Source of the DNA: Graphiopsis chlorocephala
Lineage: Eukaryota; Ascomycota; Dothideomycetes; Cladosporiales; Cladosporiaceae
Direction of reading: 5' to 3'
DNA: 64,000 nt
NCBI GenBank assembly: GCA_022828445.1
Contig: JAIZZJ010000003.1
Location: 1,550,001-1,614,000 of the forward strand
Shown: positions 32,342 through 43,248 of the stretch, in pieces
Numbering within the stretch: position 1 is the stretch's first letter
Layout: each line of letters starts with the position of its first letter
Program-made: the position numbers and the translations under genes
Notes under the pieces: generated by a model
Databases searched by the model: none
Seen by the model: the letters and a program-made list of their open reading frames with translations, nothing else
What the model was told of the DNA's origin: nothing

Positions 32342-34221
32342 TCAATCAGATTCGTCCTCAGAGTCGAATTCCGGCATGTTCGGATCTATACAAGGTCAGA
32401 GTCATGAACGCGGCTGAAAGTGGATGTTTGCCATACCTCTTAAGAGCTGATACGCAAAGCTGCCATTGACCTTTGCAGTAAGCGCTTCTTGAACTAATTC
32501 TTGTTCTTCTGAGGTCAGCGGCGAATCCGCATCAGCATTGTCCACACCGAGCAGAAGGCCTTGGTTACCATCACCCAGCTGGTCAACGAAGCTCAGTATA
32601 CCTTGAGCAGTGAACATAGTAAGACCGCTGAACGTCAAAGTCTTCAAGTTCTTCAATCGCGCCATATCATCCCACACGCCGTCGGTGATGCCGTATCCTC
32701 CAATGTAGATGTGCTCCAGGTTTACCAAGTGTTGGGCGAATGACTTTACATGCTGGTTGGAGAAGTAGTCCGAGATCCTTGTCAGATGGAGGTAGCGGAG
32801 GTCGCTGAGAGAGCAAATCGAGTTTGTCACTTCAGCGAGAGGATTTCCGACTAGTCCCTCGGGATCGGCTCTTAGAGACAGTTCCTGCAGGCTTCGCTTC
32901 TGTCCGAGCGATTGATGGAAATCTTGATGGTCTTTGACGAGGTACATGAGTCCTTCGTTGGAGTTGATCTGCAGCTTGTGAAGTTGTATCGAGTCGGTCA
33001 AGAGTATTGGTAAGATCATGTCAGGCGCAGACACCATGTTGGTGATACTGATGTCGCGTAACGCATTACAATTCCTTAGCCATTCAGCCACCTCCAGGTA
33101 AAGCTCGTTGTCATTCTTCTTGAGATCATCCGCCGGGCCAGAGTATTCGATCGCCAGTGTGTTGACAGACGTGCACTCTCGCAAGCAGCCCAATGCTTTT
33201 AATTTGTCGCCCGCCAGATAGAGCTTGAGGACCGCGAGACTCTTGCCGTGTCTGTTCAAAGCAACCGCTGTGTCTAATCCAATGTGGCAATTGCTAATAT
33301 TTTCGAAGTGCACAAGGGAATTTGGACGTCGTCCGCTGATGAAAGCCGCGATCTGTTTGTCTGAATCCTCCGAAGTTGCCGAGTAAATCGTCAGAGAGTC
33401 CAGTTGCGGGCAGTGCGAATGCAGCAAGTCACATACTGCTTCGTCTGCGAGTGCACTGCCGTCGAACAGATCAAGTCTCTTGAGATGTGACAGTCTGTAA
33501 ACCCACGAAGGAAGTGCCGTTGAGAATACACCGTCGATTGTAGGTTCAGTCAAGGCCTCCAACAGTGGAGACTGCTCAGTGATGACATTGCCGACCGCAA
33601 GTACGATGGCCCGCATGTCCAATCTCTTAGGTCGATTCCTGCTGCCCTGTCGGACTGGTGCTTCGACAGTCAATTGGAAGCGCTCAAGCGGGCCAGAAAA
33701 GAAGTTCTTGAGGATGCGGCCTTGCTTGAATTTGTCTTCGTCGAGTAGGTAGCCAAGGTCTCTTAGGTCAAGCATGCCTGTTCAGTGCGATTGGTAGCAA
33801 GTCAGTCGGGTAACTCATGTAATGCTCTCATGCTGTGCTCTAGACATACGCAAGTGCTTGCAGTAAGGGTAACTGGTATGACCGAGCGCCGACATGATGA
33901 GTGTACGCCACAGGATCGACCATCTTTGCACAGCCAAGTCCTGCTCGGACAGCGATAGATCTTCGCTTCCACCACCTTTGATGGGGCTGTCATGAGAAAT
34001 CCTGAAGAACATCAGCTAGTGTCCCCACTAGGGAACCGGTGCCAACATGTTAACCTGTAAAGTGCACTGATGGCGCCCGAATTGGCGATCTGTTTGCTGC
34101 TTGCGATGCAGTTATAAAGGGTGTCGAAGTCAAGCCTGTTAGACAGCTCCGCCGAGAGCAGATGAAACAGATCTGCTGGAAGCGTCCCAACACCGTTGCT
34201 TCCCATCTCGGGCTTGTGCAT
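32342..34221 (-). CDS. F-box protein with leucine-rich-repeat-like C-terminus, 567 aa
   Basis: Exons are 34221-34055, 34001-33850, 33777-32437 and 32385-32342, phases consistent. The N-terminal F-box reads LPADLFHLLSAELSNRLDFD followed by TLYNCIASSKQIANSG. After a linker, exon 3 carries irregular leucine-rich units such as LSHLKRLDLFDGSALADEAV, CPQLDSLTIYSATS and LVNLEHIYIGGYGITDGVW, in the style of fungal F-box/LRR substrate adaptors. The protein ends in an acidic tail (PEFDSEDESD) encoded by a 44-nt last exon. It probably recruits a substrate to an SCF ubiquitin ligase; the substrate is unknown. It is divergent from rad9, with 233 bp between the start codons. A second in-frame ATG lies at codon 6. 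Confidence 0.78.
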
Positions 34222-34454
34222 CAATAGAGAATGGATATCACTCTGATGAGTATAACTACCTTCGCCCAGAAGGAATCGTATTAAAGTGTGAAATTGATGC
34301 AGCTGTTGATGTTGGTGTTGGCATTGATCGCTGGAAAGAAGGTGGAGTCGCGAACAGCGCGGACACAGCGACGCGACACGCGCCAAGGAAGTCGACTGAA
34401 CCACATGAACCATCCAACCTCACGCCCCACGACTCACTCTGATGAAAAAGAAGG

Positions 34455-35979
34455 ATGGCAGTATTGACCTTCTCGTTGACGCCCGAGGCGACTGGGCGCA
34501 TCTACGAGGCACTCGTGTGTCTCGCCAAGTTCGGCGAGTCGGTGGCGATTGAAGCACGTGGCGACAAGGTGTGCCTGGGAAGACGGTCGATTTTACATAC
34601 GCGCACTTACTGACGCGAGAATAGTTCACGCTGACTGCACTAAATCTCTCTAAGACGGCGTATGCGTCATTTGCCCTTGACGCGCGCTCGTTCATCAGCT
34701 ATACCTTCAATGCCAACAGCCCTGCCAGTTCTGGTGACCGCTTTACCTGCCAACTATACAATCGCGCACTGCAGTCGGTCTTCAAGGGTCGGACGAACGA
34801 CACCCGTGGGAGAGAGACTGGGGTTGACCGCTGTGACGTGAGCATTCAGGACCGGCCAGACAGGGCAGAATGCCGGCTTGTTGTAAAGATGTTGTGCAAG
34901 CATGGTTGGTAATATGCACTCATTTCACAAATGACGGTCACTGATGATATCTACCATAGGGATGACCAAGACATATCGTCTGACCTACGAAGCTGCTGAG
35001 GTGATGCATGCGCTTTTCGACAAAACCGCGGCTGGCCAGGGCTGGCGTATCTCCTCGAGAGTAATGCGTGAGTACGTGGAATATTTTGGCCCGAAAACTG
35101 AACAGCTCGACCTTTGCGCGACAGACGGTAAAGTCATCTTCACAAGCTTCACGGAAAAGATCCAGGACGGGAAGCAAGTCTTGAAGCAGCCTCTCGAGAC
35201 TGTCATCACACTACACACTGAGGATTTTGACGACTTCCACATGCAGGAGAACGTGCACATCACAATAAGGGTCAAAGACTTCAAGGCTATCGTGATGCAC
35301 GCGGAGACTTTGCATACACCAATTTCTGCATATTTCTCATATCCTACTCGGCCGCTCCAATTCAGCTACCAGAGCGAAGGAATGGCATGCTCCTTCACTC
35401 TCATGACTATGGGCGACTACCGCGGCGCATCGTCAACACCAAACCCGAACTTTGTCTCAACCCGAAGTGCTTCTCGTCAGCCATCTGTGGCGCCTGTAAC
35501 GATGCGAAGCAGCAGGAGCGCGTCCGAAATGCCTCCACCAGCGCGCCCTGTATCGAATTCGAGACCAGAAAAGATGCTGTCGAGTCAAAGCCAGCGCAAA
35601 CCACTACGTCCGCAGAGCTTCCAACCTGTCTTGCAAGAGCCGGAGCCCGACGACGACAGTCTGTTTATGCCGGCAGGCGATGACGAGCGAACGTGGGATC
35701 CGCCGAACTTTGACCAGGAGGAAGAGGAGGAAGAGATGCTAGGCTGGGATGCCACGAACGGGATGCGTGGCTCAGAACCTCATCCGACGTTCCGCGACAG
35801 CAGTAAATCTGCACCGCTGTCAAAGCAGGGCGAACAGCAAAAGCAGAACCAGTCGCAGTGGGAGGATGGCCTGGAGCCAACGCAACGCTTGTCGCAGGTA
35901 AGATCGTTGTCTTTGACCCCACTTCAGATCAAACCATGAATACTGACACCGATCCCAGTTGCATGGCATGTTCGACTGA
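34455..35979 (+). CDS. rad9: DNA-damage checkpoint protein Rad9 (9-1-1 clamp subunit), 450 aa
   Basis: Exons are 34455-34568, 34625-34904, 34960-35897 and 35959-35979, phases consistent. The last exon encodes only LHGMFD and the stop. Residues 1 to about 265 form the PCNA-like Rad9 fold: it begins MAVLTFSLTPEATGRIYEAL, then LSKTAYASFALDARSF, KTYRLTYEA and the HTPISAYFSYPTRPLQFSY region before a disordered tail. The tail is Ser/Pro-rich, with acidic stretches and Trp motifs (RTWDPPNFDQEEEEEE), the region that is phosphorylated and binds TopBP1-type partners in other species. It converges on the RCC1-repeat gene with only 33 bp between stop codons, so the transcripts probably overlap. Confidence 0.9.
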
Positions 35980-36012
35980 GAAGTTCAAGACTTCAATCCC
36001 GCGAGTCGCCGC

Positions 36013-37077
36013 TCAAGCGTCGACAGTCGAGATGAAGCTCGTTGCGCACCCAGCGAATATACCTGTCACCCTTCTGGGTACGACCAGCTCGTTCCACTTG
36101 CCCTTGACGTCGCATTTCTCGTCAATTTGCTCTCCACAATTCCCATGCTCGCCCCAGCCCCAGGCTAGGACCTTCCCGTCTGATGTTAATGCTAAACAGT
36201 GCTCGCTGCCAGCAGCGACCTTTGCTATGGATGGAAGCTCATCTGGAGGAAGCTGGCCGTGATCGTCTCGGCCCCAGGCAGTCAGTCGACCCGTGTCTCG
36301 CAATACGAACACATTGCCCCAAGAAGAGCTGATGATTTGCCATCCTGGTACCTCCGAAGGCGCCCTTGCCTTGATATTAAAGCGGTCTCTGCCATTAGGT
36401 CCAAGCATAGCCACATCTCCCGCTTTCTTATCCCCGGACAGGCATGTGAAATCTTTTCCGCAGACTGCTCGTGAGACTTTGAACGTTGCCCCATAAATTC
36501 TTCTCGGCATCCATGCATCCTGCGCCACTTCTCCCAATTGTCCCTTGCGCCCTTTGCCCCATCCCCAGACCTGGCCATCGGTCAATACAGCGACAACATG
36601 TGCCATGCAAGCTGCCAATTGTAACACTCGCGTTCCTTCCGGTGGAAAATCAGGAATTTTGGTCAATTGCCTCGCCTCGAGCACTCCTTCTCCGAGACCC
36701 AGCTCGCCACTCCCTCCAGCACCGCACACCCAAACTTCTCTCCCCTGATCCCGGGTAAGGATCGTTGCAGACCATGTCGCTGCTACGTCCTCCCATGACT
36801 GTGCGATCAAGCTCCCTGGGCTGTCAATCTCTCGAAATTCGCCTAGAGGCCCAATGCTATCAGTAGCACAGCGACCGTCACTATTGTCGCCAGAACTGAA
36901 AGCGCGGCCGTTGCTGTACAGAACTACAGTGTGGTTGCCACCAGCTGCCAGGCGTTTGATTGTGGATGAAGGGTCTTGGTCCAGAGCCTTCGGAAGGACA
37001 CACTGAGGCGTTGAAACATCTTCGTCGTGCCCGAGGCCGAGTTGGCCTGAGCTGTTGGAGCCCAGGGCGAAGAGCAT
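36013..37077 (-). CDS. ats1: RCC1-repeat protein, Ats1-like, 354 aa
   Basis: This is a single-exon frame with its first ATG at 37077 (MLFALGSNSSGQLGLGH). Repeated RCC1 blades are seen: LFALGSNSSGQLGLG, AAGGNHTVVLYSNGRAFSSG, VWVCGAGGSGELGLGEG, AACMAHVVAVLTDGQVWGWG and AGSEHCLALTSDGKVLAWGW. Together they suggest a seven-blade propeller with several degenerate blades. S. cerevisiae Ats1 was found as an alpha-tubulin suppressor and acts with Kti proteins in diphthamide and tRNA wobble-uridine modification. The length and the N-terminus fit fungal Ats1-type proteins, but other RCC1-family members cannot be excluded. Confidence 0.75.
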   Translation of the reverse strand: MLFALGSNSSGQLGLGHDEDVSTPQCVLPKALDQDPSSTIKRLAAGGNHTVVLYSNGRAFSSGDNSDGRCATDSIGPLGEFREIDSPGSLIAQSWEDVAATWSATILTRDQGREVWVCGAGGSGELGLGEGVLEARQLTKIPDFPPEGTRVLQLAACMAHVVAVLTDGQVWGWGKGRKGQLGEVAQDAWMPRRIYGATFKVSRAVCGKDFTCLSGDKKAGDVAMLGPNGRDRFNIKARAPSEVPGWQIISSSWGNVFVLRDTGRLTAWGRDDHGQLPPDELPSIAKVAAGSEHCLALTSDGKVLAWGWGEHGNCGEQIDEKCDVKGKWNELVVPRRVTGIFAGCATSFISTVDA

Positions 37078-37885
37078 GATTATGGTGAACACTCGAGGCG
37101 CTCACAGATTGGGTTCTGCGGTCCGGAAAACCAGTGATAATGTAGTGCCGGTCTGTGCTACAGTCTCGTGGCCGTGCATCGAGAAAATGAGTCGTGTAAT
37201 CGTGGAGGTTAAATTTAAACGGGGTTGACGTCACGCCCCAGTGGTTCGTTCGCTCGAGGGTTGTGCGTGTTTGGGTTCATAACCACACAAGCCAGTATCT
37301 GTCGCATCTCCTTGTAGCCACACAGGATGTATAGAAGTTATCGATGTCCATAACGATGTACATCCCACGTATAACAAGTACGAGGGCCGGTTCGATGGGT
37401 TCCAAGAGATGCGAAACGCAGCGCACGTTGCAAGCTCGCATCCCGCAAACGCGAGATCCAAGCTTGTTTCGGGCTGTCTGCCTGCCTGCCTGCCTGCTGT
37501 TTACACCTGCCATGTGACTTCGTCCAGCACAACACGCACACATTCGCGAGCGAGCCCGTCCCGCCGTCGTCCCTCGCAGTCACACCATCATCTGCATCCC
37601 CCGTCACTCTTTTAGCACCGACCCAGTCCGCTCCTTTTAAGGCATAAGCAGCACTGCCCCACGACACACGCACCACGCCAATAGTCTGCACCCAAACCTG
37701 CTGAGTAGCTCTCACACTCGATGATGGCAGTCAAAGCGAACCACATCCAACCCGCCCTCTATTCCTGAGTGACGACACCGTCTCCAGGCGTTCTCGTTAC
37801 TCGAAAGATATATCACGCTCGCTGCCGCCCACGATCTCGCCTGTCGCGGCTATAGAAATTATATACATCACTACAAACTCAAAAG
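37078..37885. other. Intergenic region between divergent genes
   Basis: This 808-bp region probably holds promoters for the RCC1-repeat gene and the GTPase gene. A TATA-like run (ATTATATACATC) ends about 20 bases before the GTPase start codon. No gene is seen. Confidence 0.55.
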
Positions 37886-38884
37886 ATGGCCCACAACGCG
37901 CCTTCGCTCGAAGCAAAGCTTGTGATCCTCGGCGCTCAGTCCGTCGGCAAAACATCCCTCGTCCACCGCTATGTGAAGAACAGTTTTATCCCGCCGAACA
38001 AGTCGCAGTCCACCATTGGCGCCTCTTTCCTTACCACTCGCGTACACGACCCAGAGTCTGGCGCAACCATACGTCTACAAATCTGGGACACCGCGGGCCA
38101 GGAGCGCTTCCGCAGCATATCGAAATTATACTACCGCGGAGCAGACGCTGCTATACTGTGCTACGATGTGAGCGACAGGTCGAGTTTCGACGAGATGGGA
38201 CGGTGGCTGGCGGAGCTGAGGGAGCACACTACCTGTCAAGGCGAGTCTGGGTTCCCGATTGTGCTACACGTGGTGGGAACGAAGACTGACCTTGTCGCCG
38301 CGGAGCCGAGTCGTCGGGAAGTGCCCTTTGATAAGTGTATTGGTTACGTTGCGGAACAGCTGTACCCGGAAGCAGTCGCAGCCTCTGGCGCTGGAAGACC
38401 AGATGGCGCAGCAACGAGCATAGGAAGTTTTGGGAGTCCACCACCGCCTACTGTGACTATTGCTGGAGCAGATGGCAGGACCATGTTGGCCAGCCCACAG
38501 AGCAACCGCTCGAGTGGATTCTGGGGCAGCGAGGCTATCTGGGACTGCTGTCACGAAGTCAGCTCGAAAGATGGCGAGGGCATCGACGAGGTGTTCCGAG
38601 TCATCACGCGTAAACTTGTGGACCAGCACATAAGGAAGATGGAGGCTTTGCAAGATGCACAGCTGAGTGGCAAGACTCCCGGACTGGACGGGTCTGCAGG
38701 CGTACCCGGCTATTTTGATCTGCCAGGCGCTGGACAAGGGAGCTTCAAGTTGACGAACGGCGACAAGAGAAGGAGCTGGCTAGGGTTTCCCAGCACACCT
38801 GGCGCTCAGACCAACCACAGCTGGGAAGAAGGCGGTCCTGAGAGTGAGGGTCCAGGAGGCACACGCAAGGGGAGGTGCTGTTGA
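37886..38884 (+). CDS. Rab-family small GTPase with large G4-G5 insertion, 332 aa
   Basis: This is a single-exon frame with ATG context AAGATGG. Motifs: G1 GAQSVGKTS (16-24), switch I region QSTIGASFLT (41-50), G3 WDTAGQERF (67-75), G4 TKTD (132-135, in place of the usual NKxD) and G5 SSK (226-228). The protein ends in a GRCC motif for double geranylgeranylation. Rab proteins normally have about 30 residues between G4 and G5; here there are about 90, with a Ser/Gly/Pro-rich insertion (about 165-215). A further 80 disordered residues precede the CC. The core is closest to Rab5/Ypt5-like sequences by eye. A role in endosomal or vacuolar traffic is inferred only from the family. Confidence 0.85.
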   Translation: MAHNAPSLEAKLVILGAQSVGKTSLVHRYVKNSFIPPNKSQSTIGASFLTTRVHDPESGATIRLQIWDTAGQERFRSISKLYYRGADAAILCYDVSDRSSFDEMGRWLAELREHTTCQGESGFPIVLHVVGTKTDLVAAEPSRREVPFDKCIGYVAEQLYPEAVAASGAGRPDGAATSIGSFGSPPPPTVTIAGADGRTMLASPQSNRSSGFWGSEAIWDCCHEVSSKDGEGIDEVFRVITRKLVDQHIRKMEALQDAQLSGKTPGLDGSAGVPGYFDLPGAGQGSFKLTNGDKRRSWLGFPSTPGAQTNHSWEEGGPESEGPGGTRKGRCC

Positions 38885-39796
38885 ATTCGATGCAGTACAT
38901 ATAAGAGGGTTATTTGTGGGATTGTTCATGGAGCGAGGCGTTTTTGGCGTACTGGATATGAGACTTATGTCGAACGGGCCAGCATCGGGAGAAAGGAGAC
39001 ATAGCGACCGATTGTTTGTACAGAATTGCGGAAGGCAACCATACCTTCATAACGAGATATATCACTGTACATTAGGATCTCACAGCTGTCGTCCGTGCAA
39101 GTTTATGGTGAATTCGTCGAAGATACGAACGCCTCCAGGACTGAGCTTGAATATGAGAGACGCGACCATGTTGATCACGCCAAAAGAGTAGCCTTACTAA
39201 ATGGTAGGCCGGGACTTTCTTCATGAGTCGCCTGGGAGCTTTGCATCACAGAATGACTAGCTGTCTAGTATACGCTCGTAACAATGGGTTTGTCGCGTCC
39301 TTTGCGGGACTCTCTCGCAAGGTTGTCAGCAGCACATGTCAAACCGAATCATGGGTAACACCCGCCTTTATCAACCATGTTGTACTCCGCGATCCGAACA
39401 TGCGGGCTCAGGCTATTGAAGAAGACTCTTTTGGACAATCTCCTTGCGAAGGAAGCCCAGCCAGACTTATCGTCTCCTCAGCATTTGGAAGTGGCTTTTC
39501 TTTGCAACTCGATGTGAGCCTGGTGGGCAAGGGTAGATTCATGAGGTCCGCGACTAATGATGCCGGAGCGTGTCGAAAGTGTAAGTGCGGATCATTAATT
39601 AATTAATTACTCTATTAGCCGTCAACGCTTGAATTACCTCGCCAACCCGGCCCCGGCAAATGTCAGAGACCTCTGACCCAGAGTTCCTCAAGTGATGTTG
39701 ATGCACACGTGTGTTTGATGTCGTACAAATATCGCATGCTCCACGACGATTGCCAGCTAGACGCAGCACGATGCCTCGCCCTTAGTAAGCCCTTCA
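38885..39796. other. Intergenic region
   Basis: This 912-bp interval lies between the convergent GTPase and MAPEG genes. It contains one doubtful ATG frame (39223-39606) and an ATTA repeat near 39595-39609. Confidence 0.45.
39223..39606 (+). CDS. Possible hypothetical protein, 127 aa
   Basis: An uninterrupted ATG frame ends at a TAA inside the ATTA repeat. Composition is protein-like but there is no recognised domain, signal peptide or splice structure. The last residues contain a CRKCKCG motif. It may be chance. Confidence 0.2.
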   Translation: MSRLGALHHRMTSCLVYARNNGFVASFAGLSRKVVSSTCQTESWVTPAFINHVVLRDPNMRAQAIEEDSFGQSPCEGSPARLIVSSAFGSGFSLQLDVSLVGKGRFMRSATNDAGACRKCKCGSLIN

Positions 39797-40261
39797 TCAC
39801 CTCATCTTGTTGCCGGCCATGATGAACAGCGCGAAGATAAGTCCTTGCCCAGAGAAGAAAATGCCAGTCCTGGCAATCGCCATGGTCTTCGTGTCGCCGA
39901 CAACGTACAACCAACTGTACAAGCCGCGACTGAGCAGGTAGCCCACGCTCAAACAGTTGACGATGCTTTTACTGAGGCCCGCCATGTTACCGGCGACGAC
40001 CGCAGCTGCGAAATAGCCTACGTTTTCGAGTCCGTTGGCTTGAGCGGCTTCTGCCCGGACGATTCTGTCACGAGTTGTGTGTTGGAGAGCCGGATCGGCA
40101 CTGGCTCGTGCGGCGAGGGCTCGCGGTAGAAGCATGTCGAGAGGTTTGGAGGTGCTCGTTGTGTAGAGGTAGGCGGCGTAGAAGCGAGGCAGCAGACAGA
40201 GAACCCAGGAGACCGGTAGGGTGTATAGAGAGACGTTGGTCTCGGCGATGAGGGACGACAT
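39797..40261 (-). CDS. MAPEG-family integral membrane protein, 154 aa
   Basis: This is a single-exon frame with a good ATG at 40261. Four hydrophobic segments fit the four-helix MAPEG topology: residues about 10-30 (YTLPVSWVLCLLPRFYAAYL), 85-100, 105-125 and 130-150. The signature RAEAAQANGLENVGYFAAAV after helix 1, and RGLYSWLYVVGD later, match the family pattern of an Arg/Glu/Asn-containing segment preceding helix 2. MAPEG proteins include microsomal glutathione S-transferases and leukotriene synthases, and act in membranes on lipophilic substrates. The substrate here is unknown. Confidence 0.82.
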   Translation of the reverse strand: MSSLIAETNVSLYTLPVSWVLCLLPRFYAAYLYTTSTSKPLDMLLPRALAARASADPALQHTTRDRIVRAEAAQANGLENVGYFAAAVVAGNMAGLSKSIVNCLSVGYLLSRGLYSWLYVVGDTKTMAIARTGIFFSGQGLIFALFIMAGNKMR

Positions 40262-40915
40262 GCTTGTTTCGCTTTTATCGTCTAGTGTATCGTACAGAAG
40301 TTCGGTGTGAGAAGAAAGTTGAGTTCAGGTTGGCAGTGGTTCAAAGGGTCGTATGCTCTCTTTAGAGGCCGCTTCGCTTGTAACTCCGGATTGTTGACCG
40401 ATGTTCTCTTTCTCACCGGATATACTGGACTGTATATGGTGCGGGTGCCAAATACTGACAGGTGGCGACAAGAAGATTTGCTATAGGAGAGGCACCAGGC
40501 TGCGGTGTAGTGAGGAAAGAGGGCATGCTCCGTGCCTGCCTCATTCCACAATTATACGCCCACACCGACGGCTTGTGACAGCCTGACAGGCCTGGACAGC
40601 CCCATCACGGCCATGGCGTCGCCGTTGGTCGCAGGCGAAGGAAGCGTTAGTTATGGAACCAACTGGCGCACGCAAGGTCCCTTTCCTTGCCAGCCCTGGG
40701 CCCGCGGATCAACGCCCCAAGCACAGGCTGCAAGCACAGGCTGAAGACCAGCGCCGAACGCAAGCGGAAGCACGAGCGCCACCAGTTCATGATCTGCCGC
40801 AGCCCAAGCAAGCCAGCAAGCCCCCGAAGGGTTCGCTCGGTTAAAGGCTGAGGCTGCTTGCTGGTCGTGCGGTATACAAGGCCGACGTTGCCTGCATGCA
40901 CAATGATCGTGTACA
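40262..40915. other. Intergenic region upstream of the MAPEG gene
   Basis: This 654-bp region probably contains the MAPEG promoter. No gene is seen. Confidence 0.45.
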
Positions 40916-41793
40916 ATGTTCCGCTGCGGTATCACTGTGTGCACGAGCACGGAAGACAGAGTGACAGATGACATGTCGATGGTGCTACCGAAGATGCCTC
41001 TCCGTACGGGACATACCGGGCTTCTATGCGATTGCTCTGAATCGCACTTCAATGGCAATTACTGCAATTACCTAGTAGAACGACTTACGGAGCGAGGTAG
41101 TAAGCATGGACATCGTCCCGTCTCGATTCTGCGTAGGCAGTGGTAAACGAGCATATAGACGTATCTCTCATTCTGCACAGTTTCTTGCGCTCGCGTTCCG
41201 GGCATCATTTCACAATCACAATCGACTATGATCAGCCTGCTCGGCCTTTGGACCAAGGAGAGACACCAATCAAACAATTACCATGCGGCACATGTCTCGT
41301 TTCATCCGCTTCTACCAAGGTACTCTTTCCTCATTGTAGCCATTGCGGTGGGGAACCTGGCTGCTAAACAGGTGCTCATCATTGAATCTACGTGCGTTTT
41401 CGGCATGAGATGCGATATCAACAAGTAGTAAGTCCATGCAAACATCACCACGAACACAGTTTGTTCCTTAAAGAAGCGTGATCTCAAACCCTCTGCGACA
41501 GGCGGACCAGTGCCAACGAGGAACGCAATCCAGCCAAAGTGCTAAAGATGCCAGAAATACTCGAGGAGGCATACGTCCAAGGAAGCGAGGAAATCAATTA
41601 TTCACTTGACTTGGACGAATCGAATGTAGGCGGTATTGCGTGCGGCATCTCAGCGGCGATTCAAACTCGATTCTGGACAGAGCTAACCAAGGGACCTGGA
41701 ACGCCGACCCCACGCCCGCCCGCCAATTTGCAGCGCGTCTTCAGGGAACGCGTAAAGATTACTGGACCATTTGCCAGAACTTCAAGCAATTGA
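40916..41793 (+). other. Possible spliced hypothetical gene, structure unresolved
   Basis: Four stretches have coding-like composition. They are: from the ATG at 40916 to about 41099 (includes PLRTGHTGLLCDCSESHFNG), 41141-41319 (IDYDQPARPLDQGETPIKQL), 41372-41424 (VLIIESTCVFGMRCDIN), and 41503-41793 (ILEEAYVQGSEEINYSLDLD). GT and AG sites exist between them: GTAAGC/GGCAG, GTACTC/AACAG and GTAGTA or GTAAGT/GACAG. The first three pieces join in phase but the last join does not. The stretch ends 41 bases before the nse1 ATG. It could be a real gene with a different splice pattern or a decayed gene. Confidence 0.25.
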
Positions 41794-41834
41794 TTGAACG
41801 ACCACTTCATGAATACCTTTGACAACCACACACA

Positions 41835-42791
41835 ATGTCGCAATCCGAATCATACAACGACACGCACCGTGCCTTCTTGCAAGCTTTCATCGCCCGCCCG
41901 ACACTCACATTCGCCGAAGCGCAACCTCTGCTCGCGCTCATTCAGACATCACACAATCCTGACAGACCCGTTCTAGAAGGCGACATAACCCGCGCAGACT
42001 TCGAGCAATATGTCCACGCCGTCAACAAGGCCATCTCTTCATTCGACATGGAAATACGCAGCACCGCCGACCAATCCAACCGCGGCGTCGAAGTCTTCGC
42101 CCTCGTAAACACTGCAAGCGACGCTCTCACGCAAATGGCAACAGTGCACAGCGCCGACGAGATCGCTTTCGTCAAGCGCGTCCTCGACTGCATGTTCGAA
42201 ACAAACAACACCCGCCGCGCAGAAGTCATGGCAGTCAGCGGCCAGCAGGCCGTGCGCCTCAACACAGTACCAGACAGCAACAGGCGCGAAAGCGGCGCCG
42301 CTACACAACAAGATACACAAACACAAAACGCAAGCATCACCATGCTACAAGCGGAGAAAGTCCTCCACCTCCTCGTCTCGGAATCCTGGTTCGAGCTGTC
42401 AGATAAAGGCTTCTACACACTGTCTCCGCGCGCACTCATGGAACTTCGCGGCTGGCTCATTGACACCTACAACGATAACGACTCGGACGGCTCCGACCAG
42501 GACCACCCGCACGAGAAGATCAAGGTGTGCATGGCTTGCAGGGAGATTATCACACAGGGCCAGCGATGCCCGGATGCTACGCTCAGGTGCCCTGCGCGCT
42601 TACATTCGCATTGCGTGGGCAAGATGTGGCGCGCACAAGGTGGCAGAGAGATCTGTCCGAGTTGCAAGAAAGAGTGGAAAGAGCCCTTGCCAGTGGGAGA
42701 GAAAGCTGCGAGACGCTCGAGGCAGAGCGGAAGTACGGGTGGAAGGAGATCTGGTGTTTCTGGTCTGGACGGAGCGGATGAGAGTGACTGA
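41835..42791 (+). CDS. nse1: Nse1, RING-like subunit of the Smc5-Smc6 complex, 318 aa
   Basis: This is a single-exon frame beginning with the ATG at 41835. The N-terminal two thirds match the winged-helix Nse1 domain, with FLQAFIARPTLTFAEAQPLL at 14-33, FVKRVLDCMFETNNTRRAEV around 112-131 and VLHLLVSESWFELSDKGFYT near 176-195. The C-terminus has a variant RING: Cys 232, 235, 245, 252, 260, 274 and 277, with His 257/259. It ends in a basic tail. Nse1 pairs with Nse3 and gives the Smc5/6 complex its ubiquitin-ligase activity in DNA repair. Confidence 0.9.
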   Translation: MSQSESYNDTHRAFLQAFIARPTLTFAEAQPLLALIQTSHNPDRPVLEGDITRADFEQYVHAVNKAISSFDMEIRSTADQSNRGVEVFALVNTASDALTQMATVHSADEIAFVKRVLDCMFETNNTRRAEVMAVSGQQAVRLNTVPDSNRRESGAATQQDTQTQNASITMLQAEKVLHLLVSESWFELSDKGFYTLSPRALMELRGWLIDTYNDNDSDGSDQDHPHEKIKVCMACREIITQGQRCPDATLRCPARLHSHCVGKMWRAQGGREICPSCKKEWKEPLPVGEKAARRSRQSGSTGGRRSGVSGLDGADESD

Positions 42792-43248
42792 TGGATGGAG
42801 ACTGGGGAGCTTTGACTCTGCACTGCTCTTACTTTCGATCTTTTTAGCGAGGCGTTTGGTGTTTGTCCATATGCGACGCATGGATATGGAGGCTTTCCAT
42901 GTCGTTACAGCATTGCAGCAGTGCACGCGGTGCACAAGTTTAACGAAAAATTCGTCCTTCTGACATGACAGACATGAGACATGAAATTATAATGCAACAT
43001 CGGGATATTCTCCATGAGACTCTTTCCTGGCTGAACGCTGATTTTCCGATTTGTACTTCTCGTGCCGATCCCTCTTCGCTCGTCTAAAAGCTCGTCGCAC
43101 TCATTTCAGTGAGTGCAGACGGGGAGCGAGAAAAACTCCACACAACCCAGCAGCGGCGCCTCACGGGGTGTGCGATCGCAGCAGCATCCAACCCAGAGAA
43201 AGCCACATGAAAACTCCTTTCCTTGCACCGTTGACCAAAAGACACGCT
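42792..43248. other. Intergenic region between convergent nse1 and rps16
   Basis: This 457-bp region carries the two 3' flanks. No gene is seen. Confidence 0.6.
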
